Source: a virus. From it: 21,013 nt of DNA. Both the position numbers and the translations under genes were made by a program. Positions 14,610-19,941 of this stretch are shown here, one piece after another. The DNA lies in IMG/VR virus record IMGVR_UViG_3300032286_000487, positions 1-21,013 of that record. One strand, written 5' to 3'. The notes beneath the pieces are model-generated. The model searched no databases. It saw only the letters and a program-made list of their open reading frames with translations, and was not told the DNA's origin. Every line of letters begins with the position of its first letter. The first letter of the stretch is position 1.

Positions 14610-15268
14610 ATCAATTCATCGCCGAAGGCAGGCTGATCCGTAATGACTGGACCGGCATTGACGATCATGGCCGCGAGACGGCGTGTTTGCTGGCAGCTGT
14701 GTCCCCTGAAGTTACGGATGATGGCAATCCTGGCGCCTGCCCCGCAGACATCATGCCTCAGTGGCTTGCGCATCTGACGCCATGGATGGATGACGCGGGC
14801 AGCGAAGAGGCTTGGCTGCCCATGGTCAAGCGTTACGCTGCCGTTGCCGGCCGCTGGCATGTGCTGAGTGACGAGACGTGGCGCAGACTTAATTACACCG
14901 CACGGCGTATCGCGGTGGAAGATTGCCTGCCTCTGGCTGGAAGCGCAGCACCTGCGGCGGAAGGTGTGTTGGATTTGCTGCGCCGGGCTGAGCAAGGTGC
15001 CCATGTGTTGGAATCAGAGTGGGTTGCTGCGCAGGCTTCTGCGTGGGCTGCTGTTGCGGATGCTGAACGGGCTGCTGCGCGGGCTGCGGTGGCTGCGTGG
15101 GCTGCTGCGGATGCTGCGCGGGCTGCTGCTGCGGTTGCTGCGCGGGCTGCTGCGGATGCTGCGCGGGCTGCTGCGGGTGCTGCGGCTGTTGACCGCATCA
15201 CCGCCGCCATCCTGACGGCAATTGAACAAGCCTGTGATGCAGCGGAGAGGGAGAAGAACAATGGTTAA
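14588..15268 (+). CDS. Unknown protein with long alanine-rich helical repeat tail
   Basis: Start ATG 14588 has GGAGAAG seven bases upstream. Residues 1-130 of 226 form a mixed domain ('FIAEGRLIRNDWTGIDDHGR', 'CPADIMPQWLAHLTPWMDD', 'WLPMVKRYAAVAGRW', 'WRRLNYTARRIAVEDCLPL'). Residues about 145-205 are an Ala-rich tract built on 'ADAARAAA' and 'AAWAA' units, likely one long helix, encoded by GCTGCTGCGGATGCTGCGC-like DNA repeats. Ala/Arg/Trp helical tracts of this type occur in phage proteins of unknown role. The C-terminus returns to normal sequence ('ILTAIEQACDAAEREKN'). Confidence 0.65.
   Translation: MADTTKLNQFIAEGRLIRNDWTGIDDHGRETACLLAAVSPEVTDDGNPGACPADIMPQWLAHLTPWMDDAGSEEAWLPMVKRYAAVAGRWHVLSDETWRRLNYTARRIAVEDCLPLAGSAAPAAEGVLDLLRRAEQGAHVLESEWVAAQASAWAAVADAERAAARAAVAAWAAADAARAAAAVAARAAADAARAAAGAAAVDRITAAILTAIEQACDAAEREKNNG
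15040..15190 (+). repeat. Trinucleotide-like GCT/GCG/GCC repeat coding Ala-rich helix
   Basis: Imperfect units such as GGATGCTGCGCGGGCTGCTG recur at least three times here, separated by variants. They code for 'DAARAAA' blocks. Such tracts are prone to in-frame gain or loss of units. Confidence 0.75.
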
Positions 15269-15560
15269 ACCAGCAAAAGACGAAGCCGAACTGATTGAGC
15301 AAATGGCGGCGCGCAGACAGCGCGGCTGCCAAACGATCTGCCCACATTCAAATCAATATTGTCCGTGCCGCGAACCCAGTGTGAACGCCATCGCCGCCAT
15401 CCGCGCGGCGGGGTGGGCTGTGGTGCCGGTTGAGCCGACTTTCAACATGAAAAGCGAAGGATCAGTCGCCATGGTTAAGCTTGGGTATCTTCCATCTCCT
15501 GGTGAAGTGGCTGAAATCTATTGCGCCATGATCGAAGCATCGCCGGGGGTGAAGCCATGA
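15261..15560 (+). CDS. Unknown phage protein with Cys cluster and 'VVPVEPT...M' module
   Basis: ATG 15261 has GGGAGAAG directly upstream and lies eight bases before the previous stop. The 99-residue product has a Cys-rich N-terminal half ('GCQTICPHSNQYCPCRE', a possible metal site) and a C-terminal half of a recurring phage type: 'AIRAAGWAVVPVEPT', then Met, 'GYLPSPGEVAEIYCAMIEAS'. The protein ends 'PGVKP', the first of a series of (E/G)VKP endings that overlap strong ribosome sites. Function unknown. Confidence 0.65.
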   Translation: MVKPAKDEAELIEQMAARRQRGCQTICPHSNQYCPCREPSVNAIAAIRAAGWAVVPVEPTFNMKSEGSVAMVKLGYLPSPGEVAEIYCAMIEASPGVKP

Positions 15561-15766
15561 GCGATGAGAAAGGGGCGGCGATTCAAACTCTCGAATACGC
15601 TAGAGGCTACGGTCAAGCGTGGCGAGAGTGGTCCGCATGCGCTGACGTGCCGAACCCCCGTGACCGCGAGTTTTTAGAGCGCGCCCGAGTGCAAATGGGT
15701 GAGCGCAGTAGTGAGGCTGTCCGAGTGCTGCGTCAATTTCGCGCAGCGCCGGGAGTGAAGCCATGA
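15557..15766 (+). CDS. Small unknown protein of the EVKP array
   Basis: This 69-residue protein starts with 'MSDEKG' at an ATGA junction and ends 'PGVKP' at another. The middle ('YARGYGQAWREWSACADVPN' and 'REFLERARVQMGERSSEAVR') is charged and helical with two Trp. No family is recognised. Confidence rests on coupling and the strong ribosome site on both sides. Confidence 0.6.
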   Translation: MSDEKGAAIQTLEYARGYGQAWREWSACADVPNPRDREFLERARVQMGERSSEAVRVLRQFRAAPGVKP

Positions 15767-16020
15767 GCGGCCCGGAAACGACCGAGACGCGCGCCATTAT
15801 TGCGCTTGTCCGGCCGGTGGCCAGCAAGATGGCGCACCTTAGCATTGATGGCAGGATCACCCTGCTCTGCGCCTTGCTGGCCCAGGAAATATGCAACCTG
15901 CCGCCCACTGAGCGCGACGACGAGTTGCGTCGGGTGCTGCGAGAATTGCCCAGCATACTCGACGCGACGGAATGCGGAATGCGGCAGGCGTTCGTTTTGA
16001 ACGCGAAGGCGGAGCTATGA
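15763..16020 (+). CDS. Small helical unknown protein of the EVKP array
   Basis: This 85-residue protein starts 'MSGPETTETR' after GGGAGTGAAGCC. It consists of three or four predicted helices: 'AIIALVRPVASKMAHLSID', 'ITLLCALLAQEICNLPPTER' and 'DELRRVLRELPSILDATEC'. Unlike its neighbours it ends in 'NAKAEL' rather than VKP, and its stop is separated by one base from the next ATG. Not recognised. Confidence 0.6.
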   Translation: MSGPETTETRAIIALVRPVASKMAHLSIDGRITLLCALLAQEICNLPPTERDDELRRVLRELPSILDATECGMRQAFVLNAKAEL

Positions 16021-16021
16021 C

Positions 16022-16414
16022 ATGACCCAAGGCGAGAACAAGACCACCGGCTGGCCAAACCCCGACGCGCCCGGCGTGCCGCTGCATCCTGAGCGGGATG
16101 GGTGGCATTGGATTGTCGGATGGAGTGACAAACTATTTGTTGCTGAGTGGGATTCTGACGAAAAGGATTATGTGTGGTTTGACGGTGGCGATGATTCGTC
16201 AGGCATAGTCGAAAACGGTTGGACTTACGCTGGCCCAGTCCTAACCCCATCCGAGGCGGACACTCTCCGCGCCGAGAGCGCGCGGTTGAGGCATTTGATG
16301 CGCGAGACTGTGAAATGGTGGGACTGGTGGCAAGCCAATCCTACCGACCACTGTGCCTCGCTGCCGGATGACCGCATCAATGACATGCGTGAAGCCCTGG
16401 AGGAAAAGCCATGA
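16022..16414 (+). CDS. 'WPNPDAPGVPL' phage protein, paralogue 1
   Basis: This 130-residue protein begins with 'GWPNPDAPGVPLHPERDGWH' (residues about 10-29), a module common in unnamed phage proteins, apparently often alphaproteobacterial. It continues through an acidic Trp-rich middle ('WSDKLFVAEWDSDEKDYVWF') to 'YAGPVLTPSEADTLRAESAR' and a short coiled-coil-like end. The gene at 17982-18311 is a paralogue, sharing the first module almost base for base and the 'GP-LTP-EAD-RAE-ARLR' region. A GGAG lies nine bases before the ATG. Function unknown. Confidence 0.65.
   Translation: MTQGENKTTGWPNPDAPGVPLHPERDGWHWIVGWSDKLFVAEWDSDEKDYVWFDGGDDSSGIVENGWTYAGPVLTPSEADTLRAESARLRHLMRETVKWWDWWQANPTDHCASLPDDRINDMREALEEKP
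16062..16101 (+). repeat. 40-bp paralogue block, copy 1
   Basis: The block encodes 'PDAPGVPLHPERDG' and matches 18001-18040 at 39 of 40 bases, including third codon positions. Confidence 0.85.
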
Positions 16415-16707
16415 GCCGCGACATAACAAGAGCAATTAAGGCGGCGGCGGAAGCAATCAGCAATCGTCACGCGAAAAAAGCTGGAGGTTGCTGGGCTCCG
16501 TCTGAAATTCCCGATCAAGGGGAGTGCGCGGATGCAAATTGCTATTGTGCAAAGCGCGCAGGGCGAGACGCAGCCGTTGCAATCGCCGCGTTTTTGGAAG
16601 CGCTGCCGCCGAGGCTAATGCTGCCAATATCGCAGACGCATGTTGCATGGATCGGTAATCAAGGCCGCCTTGCCCTAATCGCAGCGGTTAGGGAGGTGAA
16701 GCCATGA
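16411..16707 (+). CDS. Small unknown protein with central Cys cluster
   Basis: This 98-residue protein starts at an ATGA junction ('MSRDITRA') and ends 'REVKP'. Helix 'AIKAAAEAISNRHAKKAGG' leads to 'CWAPSEIPDQGECADANCYC', four Cys that could bind a metal, then 'AGRDAAVAIAAFLEALPP' and a C-terminal part with a Trp. Four Cys with a flanking basic helix suggests a small zinc-stabilised fold. The protein is not recognised. Confidence 0.6.
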   Translation: MSRDITRAIKAAAEAISNRHAKKAGGCWAPSEIPDQGECADANCYCAKRAGRDAAVAIAAFLEALPPRLMLPISQTHVAWIGNQGRLALIAAVREVKP

Positions 16708-17105
16708 GCGACAATGAACCTGAAGTCTGCGCTTATGATGACAAAAGCACCAGCCTGCGCGGTCTGTGTGACGCGGCATTGGCCGCATCAAAGGCTTATG
16801 CGGATGCGCCGACAGAAGAGGCTGAGTATGAAGCATGGAATTGTCTGCAAGATATGCGCCGCGCGTGTGATGCAAAAACAATTGATTGGATGCTGAACCA
16901 AGCCGACACTCTCAAGAGCGACCTCACGCATTGGCAAGAGGTCTGCTACGCCTTTGAGTTTGATCTTCAATCTGCTCGCGCCGAGAACGCGCGGCTGCGG
17001 GAGGCGCTTTTAGCTTTGTTGGATAAGGAGGAAGTCCAGGACTTCGGTGAGTGGCTTGAGGCGCGGATGAAACAAGCCCGCGCAGCCTTGGAGGTGAAGC
17101 CATGA
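16704..17105 (+). CDS. Small acidic coiled-coil protein with 'AENARLREAL' end
   Basis: This 133-residue protein starts 'MSDNEPEVC' behind GGGAGGTGAAGCC and ends 'ALEVKP'. An acidic N-terminal half ('CDAALAASKAYADAPTEEAE') precedes 'WMLNQADTLKSDLTHWQEVC' and the leucine-zipper-like 'SARAENARLREALLALLDKE'. The DNA coding for that last element is identical over 32 bases to the gene at 17982-18311. Oligomerisation through this helix is likely; no function is known. Confidence 0.6.
   Translation: MSDNEPEVCAYDDKSTSLRGLCDAALAASKAYADAPTEEAEYEAWNCLQDMRRACDAKTIDWMLNQADTLKSDLTHWQEVCYAFEFDLQSARAENARLREALLALLDKEEVQDFGEWLEARMKQARAALEVKP
16977..17008 (+). repeat. 32-bp paralogue block, copy 1 (coiled-coil segment)
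   Basis: The block encodes 'RAENARLREAL' and is base-for-base identical to 18204-18235. A diverged third copy starts at 16268. Confidence 0.85.
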
Positions 17106-17314
17106 GCGATTTGGATGATGCATGGCAAGGCTTGATTCAAGCGGCCTATAGATGGGCAACACAACACATGGACCAATGGGAAAAAGTAAAATTCCAGACT
17201 GAGTTTGGTATGGTGTACCTGACTATAGACCGTAAGGGCGATGGCTACCCGCTTTCGTTTGATTTTGTGGACGCCGACGGCAAACCTGCTGCGGACAGGG
17301 AGGTGAAACCATGA
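17102..17314 (+). CDS. Small unknown protein of the EVKP array
   Basis: This 70-residue protein starts 'MSDLDDAW' and ends 'DREVKP', with full junction motifs at both ends. 'LIQAAYRWATQHMDQWEKVK' is an amphipathic aromatic helix, followed by beta-like 'FQTEFGMVYLTIDRKGDGYP' and 'LSFDFVDADGK'. Not recognised. Note that the two terminal tetrapeptides are set by the junction DNA rather than by the fold. Confidence 0.6.
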   Translation: MSDLDDAWQGLIQAAYRWATQHMDQWEKVKFQTEFGMVYLTIDRKGDGYPLSFDFVDADGKPAADREVKP

Positions 17315-17538
17315 GCGATTGGTCATGCCCGAAATGCAATCTGCGCTCAGGCCAAACCTGCTCTGATCAAGATTGTCCTGGTATCCCAAAACGACGCTTA
17401 ATGATCCAGCCTCTCCCAGACCCGGCCCTGCGCGGCATTAGCAGCGTCGTGGGCTGTATCTGCCCCCCAACCAGCGAACAGACGTGTCAAGGACCGCTTT
17501 GCCCTCGTAAAAATCATCTGAAGGATGTGAAGCCATGA
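17311..17538 (+). CDS. Twin Cys-cluster (zinc-ribbon-like) small protein
   Basis: This 75-residue protein has two similar Cys clusters: 'CPKCNLRSGQTCSDQDCPG' near residues 6-24 (Cys-x2-Cys-x7-Cys-x4-Cys) and 'CICPPTSEQTCQGPLCPR' near 49-66 (Cys-x-Cys-x7-Cys-x4-Cys). Each has Thr-Cys and a final Cys-Pro, so it looks like an internal duplication with two metal sites. The junction motif starts it ('MSDWSC') and it ends 'KDVKP'. Function unknown. Confidence 0.65.
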   Translation: MSDWSCPKCNLRSGQTCSDQDCPGIPKRRLMIQPLPDPALRGISSVVGCICPPTSEQTCQGPLCPRKNHLKDVKP

Positions 17539-17762
17539 CGGCACGGTGGGAAGTGTTTGAAAATCCTGACGCTGATATGGGCGGATGGATTTCTTACATC
17601 GAGAACGACACGAATTACCTAGGCGGAGAGTGGCACGCATCAAAGGCCGCAGCAGAGGCGTATGCCCAGAAAGTAGCGGCAGAATACAACAATGGCCTTC
17701 GCCCACTACCAGAACCGCCAAGTGCTGGGCCGCTGTTTTTTTCTATGAACCTACGGAGGTGA
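17535..17762 (+). CDS. Small unknown protein; C-terminus probably altered by a T7 run
   Basis: As read, the product has 75 residues: 'WEVFENPDADMGGWISYIEN', 'GGEWHASKAAAEAYAQKVAA' and a Pro-rich end 'PLPEPPSAGPLFFSMNLRR'. The stop at 17760-17762 falls before the next start, breaking the array's ATGA rule. A run of seven T at 17736-17742 lies just before. Re-reading one base there gives the end 'FFFYEPTEVKP' and a stop at 17768-17770 that overlaps the next ATG, exactly like the other genes. So a natural -1 frameshift, or an indel in the homopolymer, is plausible. The gene family is not recognised. Confidence 0.6.
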   Translation: MTARWEVFENPDADMGGWISYIENDTNYLGGEWHASKAAAEAYAQKVAAEYNNGLRPLPEPPSAGPLFFSMNLRR

Positions 17763-17766
17763 AACC

Positions 17767-17985
17767 ATGAGCATTTCTTGGGTCCGCAAGCGGTATGGAG
17801 TTGCTGCCAAGGTCGGTGGGCGTGTGGAATATAGTGGCTGTGGTAAGCCAGAGATGGGCACGATTACAGGCACAATCTCTGGCCATCTGCGCATCAGGCT
17901 CGATGGGCTGAAGCATTCCCTGCCATTCCACCCGACGTGGTGCCTGCGATACTTGCCACGGGCGACTTCGGAGGCGAAGCCATGA
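17767..17985 (+). CDS. Small beta-rich unknown protein of the EVKP array
   Basis: This 72-residue protein starts 'MSISWVRKRYGV' behind GGAGGTGAAACC and ends 'SEAKP', a variant of the usual tail. The sequence 'VEYSGCGKPEMGTITGTISG' then 'HLRIRLDGLKHSLPFHPTWC' is beta-rich and looks like a small SH3-type barrel, a fold common in little phage proteins. That is a guess from strand spacing. No function known. Confidence 0.6.
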   Translation: MSISWVRKRYGVAAKVGGRVEYSGCGKPEMGTITGTISGHLRIRLDGLKHSLPFHPTWCLRYLPRATSEAKP

Positions 17986-18311
17986 GCGATTGGCCCAATC
18001 CCGACGCGCCCGGCGTGCCGCTGAATCCTGAGCGGGATGGCCATCATTGGCTGATGGGCGTCCCGGGCATCCCATTGGCACCATATTGGGACGAGCGCGC
18101 CTATGCTTGGGCGGCACCGGGATTGCGCGCAGTTTTGCCCGGAGAGGTGGCTGAATATATATATCTCGGCCCTTGCCTGACACCCGCCGAGGCGGATGCC
18201 ATCCGCGCCGAGAACGCGCGGCTGCGGGAGGCGCTGCTGGATGCTCAAGGCCCCATGTATGTTGAGTTTGTTCGCCGTCTGCCAGTTTTTCGGTGTGAGG
18301 AGGAGCCATGA
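17982..18311 (+). CDS. 'WPNPDAPGVPL' phage protein, paralogue 2
   Basis: This 109-residue protein begins directly at the module ('MSDWPNPDAPGVPLNPERDG'), then a middle unlike paralogue 1 ('GIPLAPYWDERAYAWAAPGL'), then 'YLGPCLTPAEADAIRAENAR' and 'LREALLDAQ', sharing the coiled-coil element with the gene at 16704-17105. Thus one protein shows the N-terminal block of one neighbour and the C-terminal block of another, which supports module exchange. It ends with 'EEEP', not VKP. The start is at an ATGA junction. Function unknown. Confidence 0.65.
   Translation: MSDWPNPDAPGVPLNPERDGHHWLMGVPGIPLAPYWDERAYAWAAPGLRAVLPGEVAEYIYLGPCLTPAEADAIRAENARLREALLDAQGPMYVEFVRRLPVFRCEEEP
18001..18040 (+). repeat. 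40-bp paralogue block, copy 2
   Basis: This matches 16062-16101 with a single base change (C to A, His to Asn). Confidence 0.85.
18204..18235 (+). repeat. 32-bp paralogue block, copy 2 (coiled-coil segment)
   Basis: This is identical in all 32 bases to 16977-17008, 1.2 kb upstream. Confidence 0.85.
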
Positions 18312-18628
18312 TCGCGCCAACAAAAAACGAGAAAGAGCAAGAACTTCGCAAAGCTGTTTCTTCGGTGTTGGCGTCGATCAAAAGGCTGGATGGCATTTCT
18401 CACGACGCCCGACAGGCGTTTAAGATTGTTGAGGAACGGGCTTACATTGGATCAGTGTGGGAAATGGCCCATGCGTTTGAATTCGTCCGCGAGATGCAAA
18501 CTGCGCTGCAATTGATTGTGCGGGACTGCCTACCGCACTTGCCAGGACCACCCGAGCCGCCAATCAGGCCGCAGCCAGTGCTGGTTGCGATTGTCGGGGG
18601 CGCCCCAGCCATGGAAGAGAAATCATGA
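18308..18628 (+). CDS. Unknown helical protein with Pro-rich tail
   Basis: This 106-residue protein is joined by ATGA after GAGGAG. It is helical ('ELRKAVSSVLASIKRLDG', 'DARQAFKIVEERAYIGSVWE', 'FEFVREMQTALQLIVRDC') followed by a Pro-rich stretch ('HLPGPPEPPIRPQP') and a hydrophobic-then-acidic end. No family is recognised. The junction is a weaker version of the array motif, marking the edge of the array. Confidence 0.6.
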   Translation: MIAPTKNEKEQELRKAVSSVLASIKRLDGISHDARQAFKIVEERAYIGSVWEMAHAFEFVREMQTALQLIVRDCLPHLPGPPEPPIRPQPVLVAIVGGAPAMEEKS

Positions 18629-18831
18629 TCACGCAACTCAACCCGCCCATTCCCGTTGTCACTCCGCGCGGCAAAGGTTTCGCGCATATGGTCATCGATT
18701 ATGGCGTCGAACATAACTTGCTTTTCGTTGTGTTCCAAAACGACACCGGCGAGTGTTGGTCTTGGCGGAATCAGGACATCCGCGCGCAAAATAATATCAC
18801 GATGAGCAGGGTGGCGGAGGCTCCGCCATGA
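18625..18831 (+). CDS. Conserved small phage protein ('NPPIPVVTPRGKG')
   Basis: This 68-residue protein starts with ATG 18625 behind GGAAGAGAA and overlaps both neighbours by ATGA. 'LNPPIPVVTPRGKGFAHMVI' then 'DYGVEHNLLFVVFQNDTGEC' and 'WSWRNQDIRAQNNIT' is a pattern seen in many phages and prophages of Gram-negative bacteria, always as an unnamed protein. The strand-rich layout suggests a small beta barrel. Function unknown. Confidence 0.7.
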   Translation: MITQLNPPIPVVTPRGKGFAHMVIDYGVEHNLLFVVFQNDTGECWSWRNQDIRAQNNITMSRVAEAPP

Positions 18832-19181
18832 GTGCCGTCAGGGCGGCAATTGCCGCCCTGATTCTTGCCGCTGGTGCCGCGCATGCGTCGCCACGGTGTC
18901 CATCAACCGGGCTGGCGTCGTGGTATGGCGCTAGTCACAACGGACGCCTCACGGCATCCGGAGAGGCATTCAGGAGCACGGCTTTAACGGCAGCGTCACG
19001 ATGCCTGCCGCTTGGCTCCATCGTCGAAGTGACGCACCACGATAGGACCGTGATTGTCCGCATCAACGACCGTGGCCCATACGTCTCGCCAAGAATTCTG
19101 GACCTATCCCACGAAGCCGCAAACCGCCTTCACATCACGGGCGTGGGGTTTGTGCGGATTAGGGTTTTTACCCGTCCCTAA
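18828..19181 (+). CDS. Exported RlpA-like double-psi beta-barrel protein
   Basis: This 117-residue protein has an N-terminal signal peptide (hydrophobic 'AIAALILAAGAAHA', likely cut after Ala20) and no lipobox before Cys24. The rest is a minimal RlpA/DPBB domain: 'GLASWYGASHNGRLTASGEA' (28-47), 'ALTAASRCLPLGSIVEVTHH', 'VIVRINDRGPYVSPRILDLS' (75-94) and 'AANRLHITGVGFVRIRVF'. In lytic RlpA proteins the motif is 'TAAH' and 'DRGP'; here the Asp (81) is present but the His is Ser57. It would act in the periplasm on glycan strands, by binding or altered cleavage. The ATG overlaps the preceding stop. A strong hairpin follows the gene. Confidence 0.85.
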   Translation: MSAVRAAIAALILAAGAAHASPRCPSTGLASWYGASHNGRLTASGEAFRSTALTAASRCLPLGSIVEVTHHDRTVIVRINDRGPYVSPRILDLSHEAANRLHITGVGFVRIRVFTRP

Positions 19182-19216
19182 AAAAATGCCCGCCCCAGGT
19201 GACACCAGGGCGGGCA
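19180..19216 (-). terminator. Strong hairpin with T-run on the minus strand
   Basis: TGCCCGCCC (19187-19195) and GGGCGGGCA (19208-19216) form nine GC-rich pairs around a 12-base loop. Seven A precede it on the plus strand, so on the minus strand the stem is followed by seven T, a textbook intrinsic terminator. On the plus strand only AAGTTT follows, so it may also slow transcription leaving the RlpA-like gene. Confidence 0.6.
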
Positions 19217-19345
19217 AGTTTAACATGGGAAAGGAACAATGATCACATCACGCGGAGAGCGTCCCGCCTTATCCCACGGCGGCGCATGTCGTGCAAGCGT
19301 CAACACACTATTGCTCCGCGTCAACGTCGCGTTTACAAGCGAGCT
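19217..19345 (+). other. Gap between hairpin and YdaS-like gene
   Basis: The stretch holds a good ribosome site (GGGAAAGGAACA) before ATG 19239. That ATG opens a 90-codon frame which overlaps the YdaS-like gene in another frame and looks non-protein-like. A five-codon mini frame from ATG 19225 ends just past it. I see no clear promoter. The real start of the regulator may lie in this gap (for example ATG 19286). Confidence 0.35.
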
Positions 19346-19582
19346 ATGGAAAACTCTTACGATCTTGGCGCTTTGGCGCGAAATGTCATTGATGCAGCCG
19401 GTGGAACGGTGGGTGTGGCGCGAAAACTTGGATATTCGCGTCAGCGGGTGCATTATTGGCGGCATCGAGGCGTGCCGACCAAGGCGCTGTCGGCGGTGCA
19501 TAAAATGCTAGGAATTCACCCCAGCACCGTCCGGCCCGATCTTTACATCGACGCCGTGCAGCCTGCCGCCGAGGCAGCGTGA
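19346..19582 (+). CDS. YdaS/Cro-like DNA-binding regulator
   Basis: From ATG 19346 the product has 78 residues. Residues 7-56 ('LGALARNVIDAAGGTVGVAR', 'KLGYSRQRVHYWRHRGVPTK', 'ALSAVHKMLGI') form a Cro/YdaS-type helix-turn-helix, with Ala-Arg-x2-Gly-Tyr-Ser-x3-Val-x2-Trp as the turn and recognition helix. The following 'HPSTVRPDLY' matches the 'LRPD-I/L-Y' ending typical of YdaS-family repressors. The start is uncertain: the ribosome site is weak and ATG 19286 is in frame. It may control early gene expression. Its stop overlaps the rusA-like start (GTGA). Confidence 0.8.
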   Translation: MENSYDLGALARNVIDAAGGTVGVARKLGYSRQRVHYWRHRGVPTKALSAVHKMLGIHPSTVRPDLYIDAVQPAAEAA

Positions 19583-19941
19583 GCGATGGCGACATCACGC
19601 TGATTCTGCCGCTGCCGCCCAGCATCAATAAGGCGTGGGTGCCGATCCGCACCCGCACGGGCGCGAAAATAATCAAGCGCGCCAACTCTAAAAAATGGGC
19701 GGATGCGGCGCGCTGGGAAGTGTCCATCCAACGTGAGCAACAGCAAATCGCCGTGCCGTTTGAAGCGATTATCGAATTGCCGAAAATGCGCGGCGACATC
19801 GACAACCGGATAAAACAATTGCTCGACGCCTGCCAAAAGGGCGGCGCCATCACCAACGACAAGCTGTGCCAGCGGTTGGTGGTGGAGCACGATGTGGACC
19901 GAGAAGGCGCGGTCTATCTGACATTGCGGCCCATCAAATAA
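19579..19941 (+). CDS. rusA: RusA-like Holliday junction resolvase
   Basis: This 120-residue protein has the same length as E. coli RusA. 'LPLPPSINKAWVPIRTRTGA' (10-29) is the family's N-terminal 'PPS-N-x-W' strand. The three catalytic Asp line up as Asp73 and Asp75 in 'RGDIDNRIKQLLDAC' and Asp94 in 'ITNDK', each three residues beyond the E. coli positions 70, 72 and 91. It starts at GTG overlapping the previous TGA. It resolves four-way junctions during recombination or replication, which fits the Sak4-like gene just downstream. Confidence 0.9.
   Translation: MSDGDITLILPLPPSINKAWVPIRTRTGAKIIKRANSKKWADAARWEVSIQREQQQIAVPFEAIIELPKMRGDIDNRIKQLLDACQKGGAITNDKLCQRLVVEHDVDREGAVYLTLRPIK

Larger units (their letters stand above)
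15546..17986 (+). repeat. Dispersed gene-junction motif GGAGGTGAAGCCATGAGC
   Basis: The motif or a near copy ends just after the start codons at 15557, 15763, 16411, 16704, 17102, 17311, 17535, 17767 and 17982. It carries a near-perfect Shine-Dalgarno (GGAGGTGA), the last codons of the gene before it (GAG GTG AAG CCA TGA, protein end 'EVKP') and the ATGA overlap opening the next gene, usually as Met-Ser. Weaker versions precede 18308 and 18828. One unit span is given here to cover all copies. Confidence 0.8.

Noticed and set aside
15600-16250. Minus-strand frame of 216 codons over the small-gene array
   Set aside because: Ser/Arg-rich shadow of two coupled plus-strand genes; no ribosome site.
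19239-19511. Plus-strand frame of 90 codons overlapping the YdaS-like gene
   Set aside because: Not annotated as a gene because the translation is Cys/Arg/Trp-rich and overlaps a clear helix-turn-helix gene. Its good ribosome site is reported as a finding instead.
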